NCBI GenBank assembly: GCA_027627225.1
Contig: CM051033.1
Coordinates: forward strand, 14,522,058-14,586,057
DNA: 64,000 bases
Reading direction: 5' to 3'
Source: Congeria kusceri
Lineage: Eukaryota > Mollusca > Bivalvia > Myida > Dreissenidae
The notes under the pieces are model-generated. The model ran no database searches and was not told where the DNA came from. It was given only the letters and a program-made list of their open reading frames with translations. Below, piece after piece: positions 46,933 through 60,678 of the stretch. Made by a program: the position numbers and the translations under genes. How positions within the stretch are numbered: the stretch's first letter is position 1; each line of letters opens with the position of its first letter.

Positions 46933-47901
46933 GTAAGATAAACATGAGTTTTATTTCTGCCATAAGTGAAGGTGCATGCTGCAGCCAATATGTTTTTTCC
47001 TTTGTAGAGTACTTAGGGTGTATATTGTGATTGCCATGTCTGCCATTATTGTCAAGCCTTCTTATTGTGACAACTATTTCAATAAATGTCTTTCACGGTA
47101 ATGTTTAAAGCTGTTTTAAGAGCAATTTTGTTCATTTACTCATTCATTATAACAAACTAATCCAATTACAAGTAGTAACTAGCATTCAATGTAGGAATGT
47201 TTTTCAAAATGTCTTATTTTTAGCTCACCTGAGCACTAAATGCTCTAGGGTGAGCTATTCAGGTCAGTTTTTGTCCATAATTTGTGATGTATTGTTTGTC
47301 ATTAGCTTTTTCCTTTAAACATCTTTTTTCTGAAACCACTCATCAGATTCCTTCAAATGGTGTTGATCCCAGCAAAACTCTGGTTGTCACATACAAACTG
47401 GCAAGGGAGACATTGTTTACATGTCCTGTGAAATTGAGCAGCATTTGGACCGTTTTAGCAGTCTTTAGTATCAGACCAGAGTGCTGGAGTTTTAAATTGT
47501 TTGTATGTTACATTAGAAAATGTTGCCTCTATCAAGTATAGTGATGTGGTAAGCTGTCTAACTGTTCAAATTAGTGCATGAGGTTTCCTGGCTGTGGACA
47601 TCATTTTGGCAGTGTATTTTATAAGAGAATGCTTACAAGTGCAGTTTACAAAACAAACAAATCTGAATGGTTGACTCATAATTTACTCAAAGGTACATAA
47701 GCATGTACTACAGTCACCACTCGGATTTGCAGCAAAGTTGTAATTTTTCATTGAAACTGGTTGAAATGCTGTCCATGTGTTTTTAACCCCTCTTGGCAGT
47801 CATGAGAGAAAAGAATGTCAGTGCATGTCTGTAGTAGATTTCATCCCATTTCTATAGAAATCATGAACTGAAGCAAGAGCATGCGGCATGTTTATTTCCA
47901 G

Positions 47902-48638
47902 GTGTTTGTATTATCCTAGTTGACAAAGAGGTTCGAATCCTGACTGTGTTGGAAGAATTCACAGGCATTGAAACCTTTCGGCGCTCCTTGAAGGTAAAAT
48001 GACAAGATGTCTGAAAACATTCAGTTGCTATAAAAATATGCGCTGCTTCTCTGTATATCGTCTGGGACACCGTTTCCCGAAGATGGGGACAGTAAGTCTC
48101 CAACAAAGGGAGGTAACTGAAAATCTGATTTCAAGAAATGCATCTCCATGACTAATATCGTATGTACATATATATATATCATTTGTATGAATGCATTTCT
48201 TTATGAACACATGCTTAGACGTCCTTGTGCTAGAAAATAAATAAAGAAATGCTGATTTTGGTAAAAATGATTTTATGAAATAGTTTGATTACTTTATGCT
48301 GTTTCATCAGTATTGATGCCCTATGAATTTTCTTAAAGTGGACCTTCTCTATCAATACATATTTATTGACTAACTAACAACTAACAAATATTATAGATAA
48401 AAGTGAACTAAGCGCAGGTGGCTGTATTTTATGGGTTGGCAAAAGTGATATACTTTCTGATCTTTGCACTACATTGATTTTGGAAGACACATTGAATGTT
48501 TCACATACATAATTAATTGCACTTCTTGCATTAGGTTTCTTCAATATTTCATGTTAACAATAATTATTTCATTTACATATGCCTCCTCTATGTTGTCTTC
48601 TCTTTCAGGCATTGGTCACAGTTGGTACGGGAGAGTGA
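47902..48638 (+). CDS. Two candidate 3' exons of an unidentified gene, intact in copy B
   Basis: Exon 1 (47902-47993) follows 'tttccag' and reads VCIILVDKEVRILTVLEEF, then TGIETFRRSLK, ending in phase 0 at donor 'gtaaaa'. Exon 2 (48609-48638, after 'tctttcag') starts in phase 0 and adds ALVTVGTGE before TGA. Matching phase, good splice signals and ordinary protein composition make a real C-terminus plausible. The upstream exons are not identified, and I cannot name the protein. Confidence 0.4.
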
Positions 48639-48999
48639 TTTCGCTTGAGTTCCATGTGGTGTGTTTGATGTCTTCTGTCTTGCTTGCATGTAACCGCTCG
48701 GTCTGTGTCTGAGTAGGTCCAACTGCAGTTGCAAATTGAGTAGGTATGACCATTGTCTTTCCTTTTTGCATCTAACTTTTGATAAAGCCAGTGTTTAATA
48801 TTTGTATACAAGAAATAATAACACTTTTATGTCAAACGTTTCACAACTGACCACAGGAAAGCCAATTACAGTTACAATGTATAAAGGTCCATGATTGTTC
48901 TATGTTAGTGAGGAATACATTTTTTGTCTATGCAGGGTTTTGTGTTATCCTTTCTGATTAGTGTAAGGGGCCATTTTTCAGAAACATCTTACATTTATC

Positions 49000-50480
49000 T
49001 TAAAATATTTTAACTTAAGTGTCAATTTTCGCTTTCCGATAATTCAAAAACTAAAATATGAGACATGTCGTTGAAAAATGAGGCTTAGTCCACACAGGCT
49101 AATCCGGGATGACACTTTCCACTTTTATGGTATTTTATGTTTTAATGAAGTCTCTTCTAAACATAAATCCGCTGTAGGCGGAAAGTGCCGTCCTGGATCG
49201 GCACTTAGCGCACATGCATTAAGTTCAGTTTTCCAACAACACGCCCTCATAAATATTTGTCAATCCCTTTCAGCTTAGTAAACAAGCATGAATATTATAG
49301 TTTAGAATACATGATCCATAAGCAGAAAGACATATGCGCGTGGAATAAACAATAAAAAATAAAAATAATGATTATTAAATTATAGATAAGATTTCACTTT
49401 AGATGTTTTAAGAATGTCTTAATATTCCTTGTGCTGTAGTTGTTCATGTCATGTTTATTTTTAAGATTGGACAATGGTCAGCTCTCTGACATTTAGATTA
49501 TCTCCCTTGCACTTTTGGTCTTATATGATTATACATTGGGGCAGGTTTTTTAAAATTATATTGAGGATTACATTGTCATGTTCACAGTAAGCAGATTCAG
49601 TGGTATGTACATGTATGTAAGAAAACTTAAACAATATAAATAAATGAGTCATCTTACCATGAAATGTACGTGTGTTTTAGCATCAATGCCCTTTGTAACT
49701 ATTTTGAACAAGTATTTACATTAAGTCTTAGCCTATGTTTTCTGTCCAAAGTTCTAAGAACTGTGTGCCTTATAAACTTTCATAGTGGCATTGTTATTGT
49801 CAGTCTGCAAACGTATACATCTTCTACCAGTGTGTCAACATCAGTGAGAAACAGCTTATGAAGATCAACAGTCACAATGGTCATGACAGCCAGGTTTAGA
49901 AGTCATAGGTCACATCCAGCGTGTAGACGAAGTTGAAGCAGTCCCATGTGGATGTAAAAAGCAGGATGAAGAAGACATATGAAATGATAAAAGCGACCAT
50001 GCAGATAACTAGTAATAGACATTTCTACAAATGTCAATCATGTGCAAATCAATCTAGTATTGTATCCAATCATTGTACTCGTACTCTAATATCACGTATT
50101 GAACAGTTAACCTATTTTACACAAAAGTGAAAAGCTTATGATGTGTTTGTGATATTTGATAAATAGAAATTCATCCGTTAACAAAACATGGGGATGAGTC
50201 TAATTGCTAGTGGCAAACAATCTGGACCCTTATTCGCAAAGCTCCTTAGGGAAAACTTAAGTAAATTCCTTAAATTCATAAAACTCCTGAAGGGCCTGGC
50301 TGTTTCATATATCAGTCTTTTAACATCAAAATGTTGTAATCTTGTAAATATTGCTTATATGTTTAGTTGTGCAGCTTCTTTGTACAGAAATCATTGGATT
50401 CACAAAGAAAATTTGATCCAAAGTTTTCATGCAAGTACAACTTAAGTAAAGATTTCCCTTAGGAGCTTTGTGAATGCCAG
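49000..50480. other. Gene-poor stretch, copy B
   Basis: Counterpart of 13000-14466. It contains the 12-base gain near 49890 ('ccaggtttagaa'). No further feature. Confidence 0.4.
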
Positions 50481-51027
50481 CCCTGGTCAGTTGTATTGTG
50501 TACCATTTGAAATACACAATCTACAGAATTGGTTATACCAGCCCTGGTCAGTTGTATTGTGTACCATTTGAAATACACAATCTACAGAATTGGTTATACC
50601 AGCCCTGGTCTGTTGTATTGTGTACCATTTGAAATACACAATCTACAGAATTGGTTATACCAGCCCTGGTCAGTTGTATTGTGTACCATTCGAAATACAC
50701 AATCTACAGAATTGGTTATACCAGCCCTGGTCAGTTGTATTGTGTACCATTTGAAATACACAATCTACAGAATTGGTTATACCAGACCTGGTCAGTTGTA
50801 TTGTGTACCATTCGAAATACGCAATCTACAGAATTGGCTATACCAGCCCTGGTCATTTGTATTGTGTACCATTCGAAATACACAATCTACAGAATTGGTT
50901 ATACCAGCCCTGGTCAGTTGTGTTGTGTACCATTCGAAATACACAATCTACAGAATTGGTTATACCAGCCCTGGTCAGTTGTATTGGGTACCATTTGAAA
51001 TACACAATCTACAGAATTAGTTATAAT
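50481..51027. repeat. 61-bp minisatellite, 9 units
   Basis: Copy B of the array. Units start every 61 bases from 50481 to 50969, giving nine against eight in copy A. One unit carries 'gacctggtcag' in place of 'gccctggtcag'. Confidence 0.95.
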
Positions 51028-51132
51028 CAATGGAAATCAAGGCTTCTTTTGTGTATGGGAAAAGAGTCAGAACGATTCTCAAGAACTAGACAGTATAATA
51101 CAGCACAGTGTTGGAATTAAGCTCCGGGCCCG

Positions 51133-51779
51133 TATTCACCAACCCATTCTTAAACTTAAAGGGACCATGTCAAACAAAAAGTGGCTTCCTATAGCACTAT
51201 CAATGATATTAGATTATAGAAATGCACTTAACTACATTAATTATAGAATACATAGTACAATGCATAATTAGATATTTGATAAAAACAAAACAGCAATAAT
51301 GTTCGAAAAATTAGAACTCCAAGCGGGTATCGAACTCACGACGTAGGGCCATATGAAGAGAGGACAGTTCACAGCGCATTAACCAACAGCCCTATTCTGC
51401 TTTGTAAGGTAGCATCTGTTTACTATGGTTATACAAAATACCCAAAATTCTGATGTCAAAATGTACACATGAAAAAGGCCAAACAAACCCGACCTGAATT
51501 ATAACTTGATTTTTATCTCTGAATGCGAAAACTCTTCCCATTATGCATACTTTATTTTAACTATTGTTATATGCTAGTTTTAATATCTTAATTGCACTTT
51601 TTATATTTAATACCCCATTGAGGCCCTTTTCGTTCACATAGTCCCTTTAAGAATAGAAAACAGACTTTGACCCAAGAAAAAAATACTTTTCCGTTCGCAA
51701 ATAGGCTGGGTACCAATGTCGCTATTGTCATTAGCAAATCGTTCTTTGTAAAGAATGCTGTACTATGAGTTGGTGAATA
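51133..51779. mobile_element. Nested MITEs with a tRNA-like core, copy B
   Basis: Same arrangement as 15060-15707, with outer repeats at 51133-51147 and 51765-51779. The inner TTAA-flanked pair and the tRNA-like part are retained, so both insertions predate the split of the two copies. Confidence 0.65.
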
Positions 51780-53260
51780 TCAAGAAAGATTCAAATGAAC
51801 ATTTTTCTAAGAACAGAACAATGAATATTCTTTATTCTTATGTCTTAAGCCTTAATAAAGGTTTAGATCTGTCGTAAATACATTTACAGATGCTTCAAAA
51901 GTATAGACTTTTGCTTTTAAATGTCCAGTAAAATTTCTGTTTGACCTTTATTAATAATGCTTTTGGTAAATCAGAGCTAGCTCTCATATTTTTAGCTAAG
52001 CTTATTTTCCATGAAATCCATATTCGTCAGATTTTAGATAATTCAATGTGTTGCTTTTTATCATGATGGTGTACTATGAAATTGTCTGGCTGTCCTGTTC
52101 TTTTTCCGTCCTTGTTCAGTGAAAAAATATATGAATATGCAAAATGCAACTATACAAAAAACCAACAGTTAAATGAGCAATTATCATGGTCCCATAATCC
52201 TAAGAAACATTAAACAAATACACAACGGTATGAATCACCATCTGGTGGTTGTTTTCACACCTTGAGTGGTATTTGTTGCTCGCCAAGGCCCATTGTGAAT
52301 GTTCATAAATGGCAAGTTGACAGTAGTAGTACTTCTTATTTTCTGACTTCTTTTAAATTTTGTTCTTCTGCCTCACTAGGTTGAGTTTGTGCCAACCTTG
52401 AAGCAGCTAACCTCGATATCGGGAATGGGTATCAACCTCTGACCAAATTGCAGACATTCCCTGTCTGAGACAGAAATCCACGCCAGGGGTATGCAGTGTT
52501 AAGATATTTTCTGTCTGTTATATTCGTTTACCAAAATAAGTCATCAAAAAATAAAATGGCATTATCACATAGAAACCAACAATGATTTCCACAGAGTGTG
52601 TAACGATATGCACACCTTGCTATATAGTACATATCGCGGTCCAGTAGACACAATACAATGCATGTTTTATCATGTAAACAGTAACCAAACTTTGATAATT
52701 CTCCAATGGTTTAATATGCTAATGATAAGGATGAAATGTGCAAGCCCACTGACATATAATCCATCTTGGCAATTTTTAGACAGAAATAAAGGAAGTAACA
52801 TTTCTTCCTCATAAAAAGTTGAAGCAGCTGGTGACAATCCTGGGTAGTATCGGCATCTGATCAACTCCATCTCAGACATTCCCTGTGTGACACAGAAATC
52901 CACACCAGAGATATGAAGTGACGTTTCCGCCTGTCGTTATTATTTGGCCGTAGTATATGGGATTTTTACGTAGAAACCAACAATGAATTCTATGAAGTGT
53001 GTAATGATATGCAAGCTGTATGATACAGTGGTACATATTGCAGTACAGTAGCAACAATACAATCCTGCGATGCATGTTTTATCTCGTAAACAGTAACTCA
53101 ATGCATATATATCCTATTGAAGATGCTACTGCTTGAATGTTTAAAAGTGCAAATGACAAGGATCAACAGTCACCAGTTAGTCTCAGTGCAATCCTGTAAA
53201 TAATGGTGTGCAATGTAGACGTAATAAAACCAGGCGCATGATTCTCCCTTCTTTAGTTAC

Positions 53261-53452
53261 GTTTAAACCTATTTATTTTAGCTCGATTGCATCCAGAGCC
53301 TCCAGCTTATAGAGATACTCTCAAGTGAGTTTCCTGGGATGAACCAGTAATTGGTGTCTTTGGAAAGATCTTGGGAATGCTCCTGGAGTGGGGATCGAAC
53401 CCGGGACCTCCTGGTCACGAGGCGGACACCATATCCACTACATCATTCTTCC
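53261..53452 (-). mobile_element. tRNA-derived SINE, copy B
   Basis: Counterpart of 17396-17586, at the same insertion point. Confidence 0.75.
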
Positions 53453-53822
53453 TTTCAATTGATTTGCTATTTTTGAATGCAATACTTTATTTACAAGTTA
53501 TACTTAGTTATAACTTTGCTGGGTCTATTTCAAAATGATTCGTAGTTAACCCTATTACGAGTGATGGAGGTTATTTTCCCCTACTAAAATGCTTTGAAAT
53601 CCCAACCCTGTAAATTTTATCCACAGTGTACCCTATCGTACAGTAATGAATTGGAAGGGAACCAGTCAGAATTATGCTGCAATATAATGTGACATCCATA
53701 ATTTCCACTGATTTACTTTGTTAGCTGACCTGATCACAATTTTTCACCTATTTACCTTCGATCACAAATACAAAGCGCGGTTAGTGTTACGTCTACAGTC
53801 TGTTTGTGTTTCTGTTTTACAG

Positions 53823-54045
53823 GCTCTATAACGTGCAGCGTCTACCGGTCAAGGCAAGCTGGTCACCGTGGGTCGAGGATTACTGCATCTTCTTTGAGAA
53901 TGCCAAAGAGCTTGATGATACACTTTCTTATTGCATGTTTTGCTTAAACAGTTCTGGACATGTGCAATACTTAACTGTTGATTGTATGTTGGTGTTTATC
54001 AATATTTTTTTATTGTATCTTTGTTTAAAAATGAGGCAAATATAA
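53823..54045 (+). CDS. Candidate exon, unknown protein, copy B
   Basis: Identical reading to 17959-18181, with the same acceptor. Shortly after it, at about 54130, copy B has 39 extra bases. Confidence 0.35.
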
Positions 54046-54572
54046 ATATGGTACAACGATGTTATAACCAAAAGTACAATAAGATAATGTAATGAACTTG
54101 GGTGAAACAAAACCGAAAGTATAAATTGCAATTCACATTAAATATTATTAAATGAAGTGCATTTTCTAATACTTTCTTGTAAGCAGCCAAATTGTATGTT
54201 TTACATAAACAATTATTTGGAGACATTTATCAAGAGTTTCAAGACCGTATTTTTTTTTTCTTATATCACTGCTTACTTGGTAATTTTGAATATGGAACTT
54301 TTCATAAAATGTTATTTTGTCACATGCTGTACCTAGTCTTCCGTGTGATACAACCGTTACGAATATTTCTATCTTTCACATGTGTAAGATAACATTTTGA
54401 GCGTTTGAATTGGCTACATATCCTTTGACTGACCAATCGCATGACGTTATTTTTTGTGAAACGACGTGTCAACATGAAATGATGTCATGCCAATACACAA
54501 CTATTAGGATTTATCAACATGTTTTGGTAAAATTATATGTTTGTTTTTAGTTTAAAAGCATGTGATAAAAAA

Positions 54573-54717
54573 GATCTGACACTTGTTGTCATTTCATACC
54601 ATATTTTATTAAACTCGTCGAGGAAATTCGTTAGTAAGCTCGCCAAATCTCCATTACTAACACAATTCCTGAACTCGTTTAATAAAATATGGTATGAAAT
54701 GACAACTTTTTCAGATC
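54573..54717. repeat. 145-bp foldback element, copy B
   Basis: Same foldback as 18669-18813. At 54590 the base 'g' improves pairing with the other arm. Confidence 0.8.
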
Positions 54718-56579
54718 CTATATATTTGTTTGACTGTTTGCTCTTGTTGCATGCATGTTTTTGCTTGATTTTTTTTTTTTTCAATATTACTATATATATT
54801 GAAATATGTTACTTTCTACACATTATCCGTTCTATGGATTATATGATGCTATGTTATATGTATTATGTATAGATGTTTTACCGCATGATGTGCCAATTTA
54901 CACTAGGTCCATTGTATTCAATACATTCTCTTAGAAACACTTCATGAGTTTTACTAGTAAGTATGTACAAATAGTTAAATTGTTTAAGACCGAAACAGTG
55001 CTTAATGAAGTAATATGCAACGTTAATTCCAAAACAGATAGGGATCTCGTTAGTTTAATTATGAGGATTTCCACCAGTCATGTTATTGGAATCATGTCCT
55101 TTCTCTTGAAAATTAATTACTAAGAATAATTTACTCATTTGAAAATAGAAATTTGAATTCTAATGTATCTTTGCTAAACAAACAAATGCATCATACAGTA
55201 ACTTGAAACTATCATAAGCTCATAAATGCATTAGTTTGTTGTGATGGATGTTTATTCAAATATAATACTTGCCATTTGTAAAATCCAACTTTAATTGTCT
55301 GGAATTGTAAACCAAATAATTATTAATGTATATTTGTTATATATTTATTATTGACATTTACATTAAAGGGACCTGATCACAGATTGACGAATTGACAGTG
55401 TTCCAACTTTTTTGTCACATATTCCCAAAGGAAAAGAACAGTGTATACAAGGTAGCAAAATAATACTGCAGACATAGAAATATACTGTAATTAATGTTTC
55501 GCTTATAATATTAGAAAGCGTTTGTAATGTTTAACAATCGAACATTTTGAGTGTTTGTTGTTTTTGTTAAAATTGTTGACAACATCGGGATCACTTAAAA
55601 TCAGTAAAAATGCAGACAGAAATATAGTAAATGGAATGACCGCTAAGGCATTAGCCTTTAAATCCAGAGGTCCGGGGTGCGAATCCTGGTTGGACCAATT
55701 CTTTTCTTTTTAAATCCTTATCTTGTTATTATACTTGTGCTGTTTAGTTCCGATGCTTAAATGTGTCAAGTTAAGACATTTAATGGCTTACTTTACATAA
55801 ATAACAAAACAACTGTGAACAAGTCCCTTGAAATTGGATCGTGATCTTTATATATATTTGGTAAGGACCATGTATATCTACATGTATATGTTAAATTTAT
55901 TGGGCCATCCTTAAAAAAAATAGTTTGAAGTTGCTTGACAGACCCATCGAAATTACCCCCCTACCCAATTATTTGTCCGGCCATCCTGGATTTCATTGCC
56001 ATTTTTTTTTTTTTTCGTTACATACTTTTCTTTCCGCTAAATGCATCCAATCTTATACAATAATCAGATTTCTCGTATTTGTACATTTACCTTGAATTAT
56101 TCAAAATGGCACATTATAAACTGTTTGCCAGTGAAGTTCCACATTCAGTATTGCATGATATGATGCAATTTATTACTGCTTTGGGTATTACATCTTATTA
56201 GACAACCTACCTACCTACCCATCTCGAAGATGTTGGGTCGCGCAACTGCAAACAATATTTTTTTTAATGATGGCCTTGTAAGAATGAATTTTATACATTT
56301 GAGATGTAATGTACAATATTAATTTGCTCTATAGTATTATGCAGGTGTATTAGTATTTTGTCATGTTATTTTGTTCCAAATTGGCATTGATGATTTCAAG
56401 TACTTCAAATGCCATGAAATGTAAAAATGAAAGTATACCCGTTCAATGAAAAGCAATATCTGGGCCATGATGCTGAAAGTTTTAACAGCCAATTGAGTTC
56501 AAAATTAAATGTAAATATTACAGACAATTGCATATCAAGCATTTTAATCTTAATTTATAATACATGTAGCAGTTTATTA

Positions 56580-57545
56580 ATCCCCTGCTGCTAAGGGTGA
56601 GGGGGGTTATAGGAATGCCGTTCGTCCGTCTGTTCGTAACATTTTCGTAACTGCTCCATATCTCCTATACCCTTTTGAAGAATTTCATGAAACTTGGCTC
56701 AAATGTTAAGGTCATTGAGACAATGTGCAGAGGGCATGAGTCAGTCACGCTGGCTCAAGGTCAAGGTCACACTTGAAGGTCAAATATTCGAGCATCCATT
56801 TTGTGTCCGCTCCATATCTCCTATGCCTTTTGAAGGATTTTCATGAAACTTGGCTCAAAAGTTTAGGTCATTGAGACGATGTGCAGAAGGCATGGGCCTT
56901 TAACGCCAGCTCAATGTCAAGGTATCGTTTGAAGGTTAAATTTTCGAGCCTTCATTTTCATGTTTTTTTTTTGTCTGCTCCATATCCCCTATGCCCTTTG
57001 CAGGATTTCCATGAAACTTGGCTCAAATGTTTTGCTCATTGAGAACATGTGCAGAAGGCATAAACCAGTCACAACAACTCGAGGTTACACTTGAAAGTTG
57101 AATGTTTGAGCCTGTATTTTCATGTCCGTTCTATAACTCCTGTGCTCTTTGAAGGATTTTCATGAAACTTGCTTCAAATGTTTATCACATTGAGGCAATG
57201 TGCAGAAGGCATGAGGTAGTCACGTCACCTCAAGGTCAAGGTCACACTTGAAGGTCACATGTTTGAGCCTACATTTTTGTGTCTGCTCCATATCTCCTAT
57301 GCCCTTTGAAGGATTTTCATAAAACTTGGCTCAAATGTTTATCACATTGATGCGATGTGCCGAAGGCATGAAGCAGTCATTCCACCTCAAGGTCAAGGTC
57401 ACACTTAAAGGTCAAATATTTGCGCCTCCATTTTCGTGTCAGCTCCATATCTCCTATGCCCTTAAAAGGAATTTTTATGACACTGATTAAGGTCAGTGCC
57501 ATACTTCAAAGTCACCTTTAAAATCTAATGAAGGATCATGGCTGG
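56580..57545. repeat. Array of about 155-bp repeats, copy B
   Basis: Same six-unit array and head as 20624-21600, with scattered substitutions and one-base indels. Confidence 0.85.
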
Positions 57546-58004
57546 GGTTAAAGCTGTCATTTGACTGCCTTGTTCAGAATTAACATGCAATTCAAAATTA
57601 TAATGTTTAATTTCAGTAAATATTTTCATCTTAATTCTAACGATTGTTAGCTTAATCGGCTTGTTAAAATTTTGAGCAACTTGCCACTGATGAATCATAA
57701 TGCTTCTTTATATTCATCCATAAAAGAAACTAGACCATGTAGACTTCTATTGTCTATTTTCTATTAATGTCTATTTTCTGGAAACAGATCAAGATACAGA
57801 AAAAACCGTAGTTGATTATTAAATCATAAAGTTCTCACCTCAGATGTTTATTGTCATTTTTCTCATGCATAAATTATTGTTTTATGACAGTGGTTAATAC
57901 CAACCACAAAAAATATAACAAATTATTACATGTGAAGTATGTTTTCTTGTTTGCTTATTTAGATTTTGTCACATGATACATGTACGCATCACTGATATTT
58001 TCAC

Positions 58005-58320
58005 AGGGGTGTGGAAATCCTATGCCTGACGCAGGTAATTATTGTCAGACAAGGACATTTTCCTAGTTACTTTTCCAAGGACAAGTACAAATTCAGGGTG
58101 TGAAAATTATGTTAAATTTGGGGAATTAATTATCAGATTATAATATACTCATACATTTGAATAATAAATTGTGTTTCATTCGTCATTTAATGGCAATATA
58201 CGTATCAGGAATGACTAGAATAAAACTATATTTTTAAGTCACAGTTTTTTGCGGACAAGTATAATTTTGCAATGAATTTGTCCATGGACAAGTACACACT
58301 TTTGATATTTCCACACCCCT
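58005..58320. mobile_element. MITE with 14-bp perfect terminal repeats, copy B
   Basis: Same element as 22036-22362, 316 bases long after small internal losses near 58030. Both terminal repeats are perfect. Confidence 0.7.
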
Positions 58321-59917
58321 AATTCATTTATTGAACTTTTGTAATCAGTGCAATGTTTTTGTTGATGTTCAGTATATATTCATGCTCCTTGAACAAAACA
58401 TTCTTTGTAAGCTCTTGGAATAAGGGACCTTTTCTGCGTCATCAGTCGCCTTACCTAGTATGCACAACTGATAGTTAAGTTTTAACCACTAACATAAGAC
58501 ACAGAAGTTTTTGTATTTTTGAAAAAAAAAGTTGTATCAAGCACTACTGACAATTAAACTTGCACAGACTGTAAGTGCCACTGATGCCAATAACAACCAA
58601 TTATGTTCATAATTTGAGTCATGAGACGTTTTTCATCTTCTGGGAGGATATAACTCATGAACCATATACTGCTTTTAAGTTAAAGCCACCAAATCCGTGT
58701 TTAGCAAAAATTAAATACCACAAACTTTTAGTCGTTGGTTATATATCCAATAAATAGTGTCAACCATGTAAACAATGTTTATCAGCAATGAACTGTGTAT
58801 GTTTGTTGAAAATGGCAACCATGTCAAACATTCTGTAGTTGTCAGACGGTTTTTTCCTAAATAATGATTTTTTCTTCAAATGTGACCAATTATTTTAAAC
58901 CACATCAAGTGTAGAATAGTAAGTATAGTGTCGAAATGTTCAAACACCTGCCATTGATAAAATTGCAATCTTGTATACATATACTGAACGGTAAACCAGT
59001 GATAAAATATTCGATAAATAATGCATAATCAATAAATATAGAAAACAATGTAATAAGATATTGGCAGTGCCATAGGCGTCAGCACTTTGAGATAACAGAG
59101 TTCAGCTGTATTACTAAATGTGCAGAAAAGATCTTAGCCCACCTTCCATGGTATATGTTTTTTGTAATATCTTATGGGCGACATACTTTTTCTTCCAAAT
59201 TGTTTCAGCTGGGTTTTTAAATTCTTAACATTTGCCTTTTCTCCGTTAACAAAAAGAGAAATTATTACTCGAACAGGTGTTTATTAACCCACATTCTCAT
59301 TACAATTTTATGACAGGCATGTTATGAGTAACTTTGTAATTACAAAATCAATGACATAGAAACACATTGTACATTTCCCATTGAAAGCCTGTCCTAACCT
59401 TTGGCTTGCTTTGCTGATCATTCACTGCTGCGAACTCAGGTGAGGAATACTTCCCTGAGCGATGTTGCCTTATTTCAAATGACTTCTGGAAATATATTTG
59501 TTAACATACTAAGTTTAGTTTAGGCCAAATAAAAAAATCTGTGGTTCAGGTGTCACTGCTGATTTTTTTAAAACACCATATTGTAAACATCTTTGGGAAA
59601 GCTACATATTTAAACTCAAACGAAGAAATTTTATACCGTCTTTTTTTCTGCAAAATTTCTTAAGGTAAGGGGATGTTAGCAGGGTCGTGAAACCTGAACA
59701 ATTCATTAGTGATATGTTTTCTTTTGCCTAAACATTGTATAAAACATTTGTAATAACTTCCATAATAAAAAAGTTTAAGATCAATAAACAAAAAGAGACC
59801 CCTTGTGTTTGTTTTTGTTAGCAATGAAAATTCTAACGTAGGGGTAGGGCCAATGATGAAATGTTTTATTTGTTTTCATTTTATACTAAAAAGTATATTT
59901 TACTACTACCTCTACAC

Positions 59918-60180
59918 TTAGGCTCCCCCTACCCCGCCAGGAGTTTGTTAAAACTCCCCAAGGTCAGAGCGGTATGTGAACCAACACACCAAACCTCTCA
60001 AGACCATTGCTCTACCAACAGAGCTATTGATACTTACACTGGTAGATGTTCGAAACATTTATTTATCCTTTAATTAAAACATAACAGTAAAACAAATCAC
60101 ATGACCTGGATTATGGTCTCGTGACCAAGTCCAAGTCATGTGATTGCTATATTTAGCACTCATTCTATCCATATAATCCC
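59918..60180 (-). mobile_element. 263-bp tRNA-like element inserted only in copy B
   Basis: Copy A reads 'ctacctgtacacttttcaata' uninterrupted at this point. On the minus strand the insert has A-box 'tagctctgttggtagagca' and B-box-like 'ggttcacatacc'. It also has a foldback: 16-base arms at 60095-60110 and 60130-60145 with one mismatch, with 'ggtctcgtgacc' nested in the loop. Only one or two T residues could be a target duplication. Confidence 0.7.
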
Positions 60181-60543
60181 TTTTCAATACCAATGAAACC
60201 ACAAGCCAGAGTGGTGCAGTGGATAGAGCAGTGGACTACGGAGCTGTGGGACGGGAGTTCAAATACCGGTATAAACCGTTAATACTTTCCTTGCTTATTT
60301 CAATGCATAATAATGTTGTTTATATGAAAATATAAATGTATGATTGTATAAATCTGCATGTACAACATAAATATGAAAAAATACAATTTACGGCAAGAAA
60401 AAAAAAAAAAAAAAAAAATGTTTTAAATGTATGTATGAAAATTCTAACATATTTCAACTAAGAGTTCTGTAAGAAAGAAAATACCCCAGTATTGTGCAAA
60501 ACATCAAAACAAATTGGCCATTGAAAGTTTTCAAGACGTTTAC

Positions 60544-60678
60544 CTCAAGTGGCGGAACATTGTCGGCTGCTGCCATGTTTTGCTGCAAAAAGTCTGTGCA
60601 TGGATTCGGCATCATTCAGGAATGCTTCGGTGTCAGGATCGGGTTCGTTGCTGTCCTTCAGTGTGGAAGGGCTGCTGT
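60544..60678 (-). CDS. Candidate internal exon, acidic, unknown protein, copy B
   Basis: Counterpart of 24342-24476. Same length, intact frame and splice signals; the base before the donor changes from CAG to GAG context. Confidence 0.4.
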
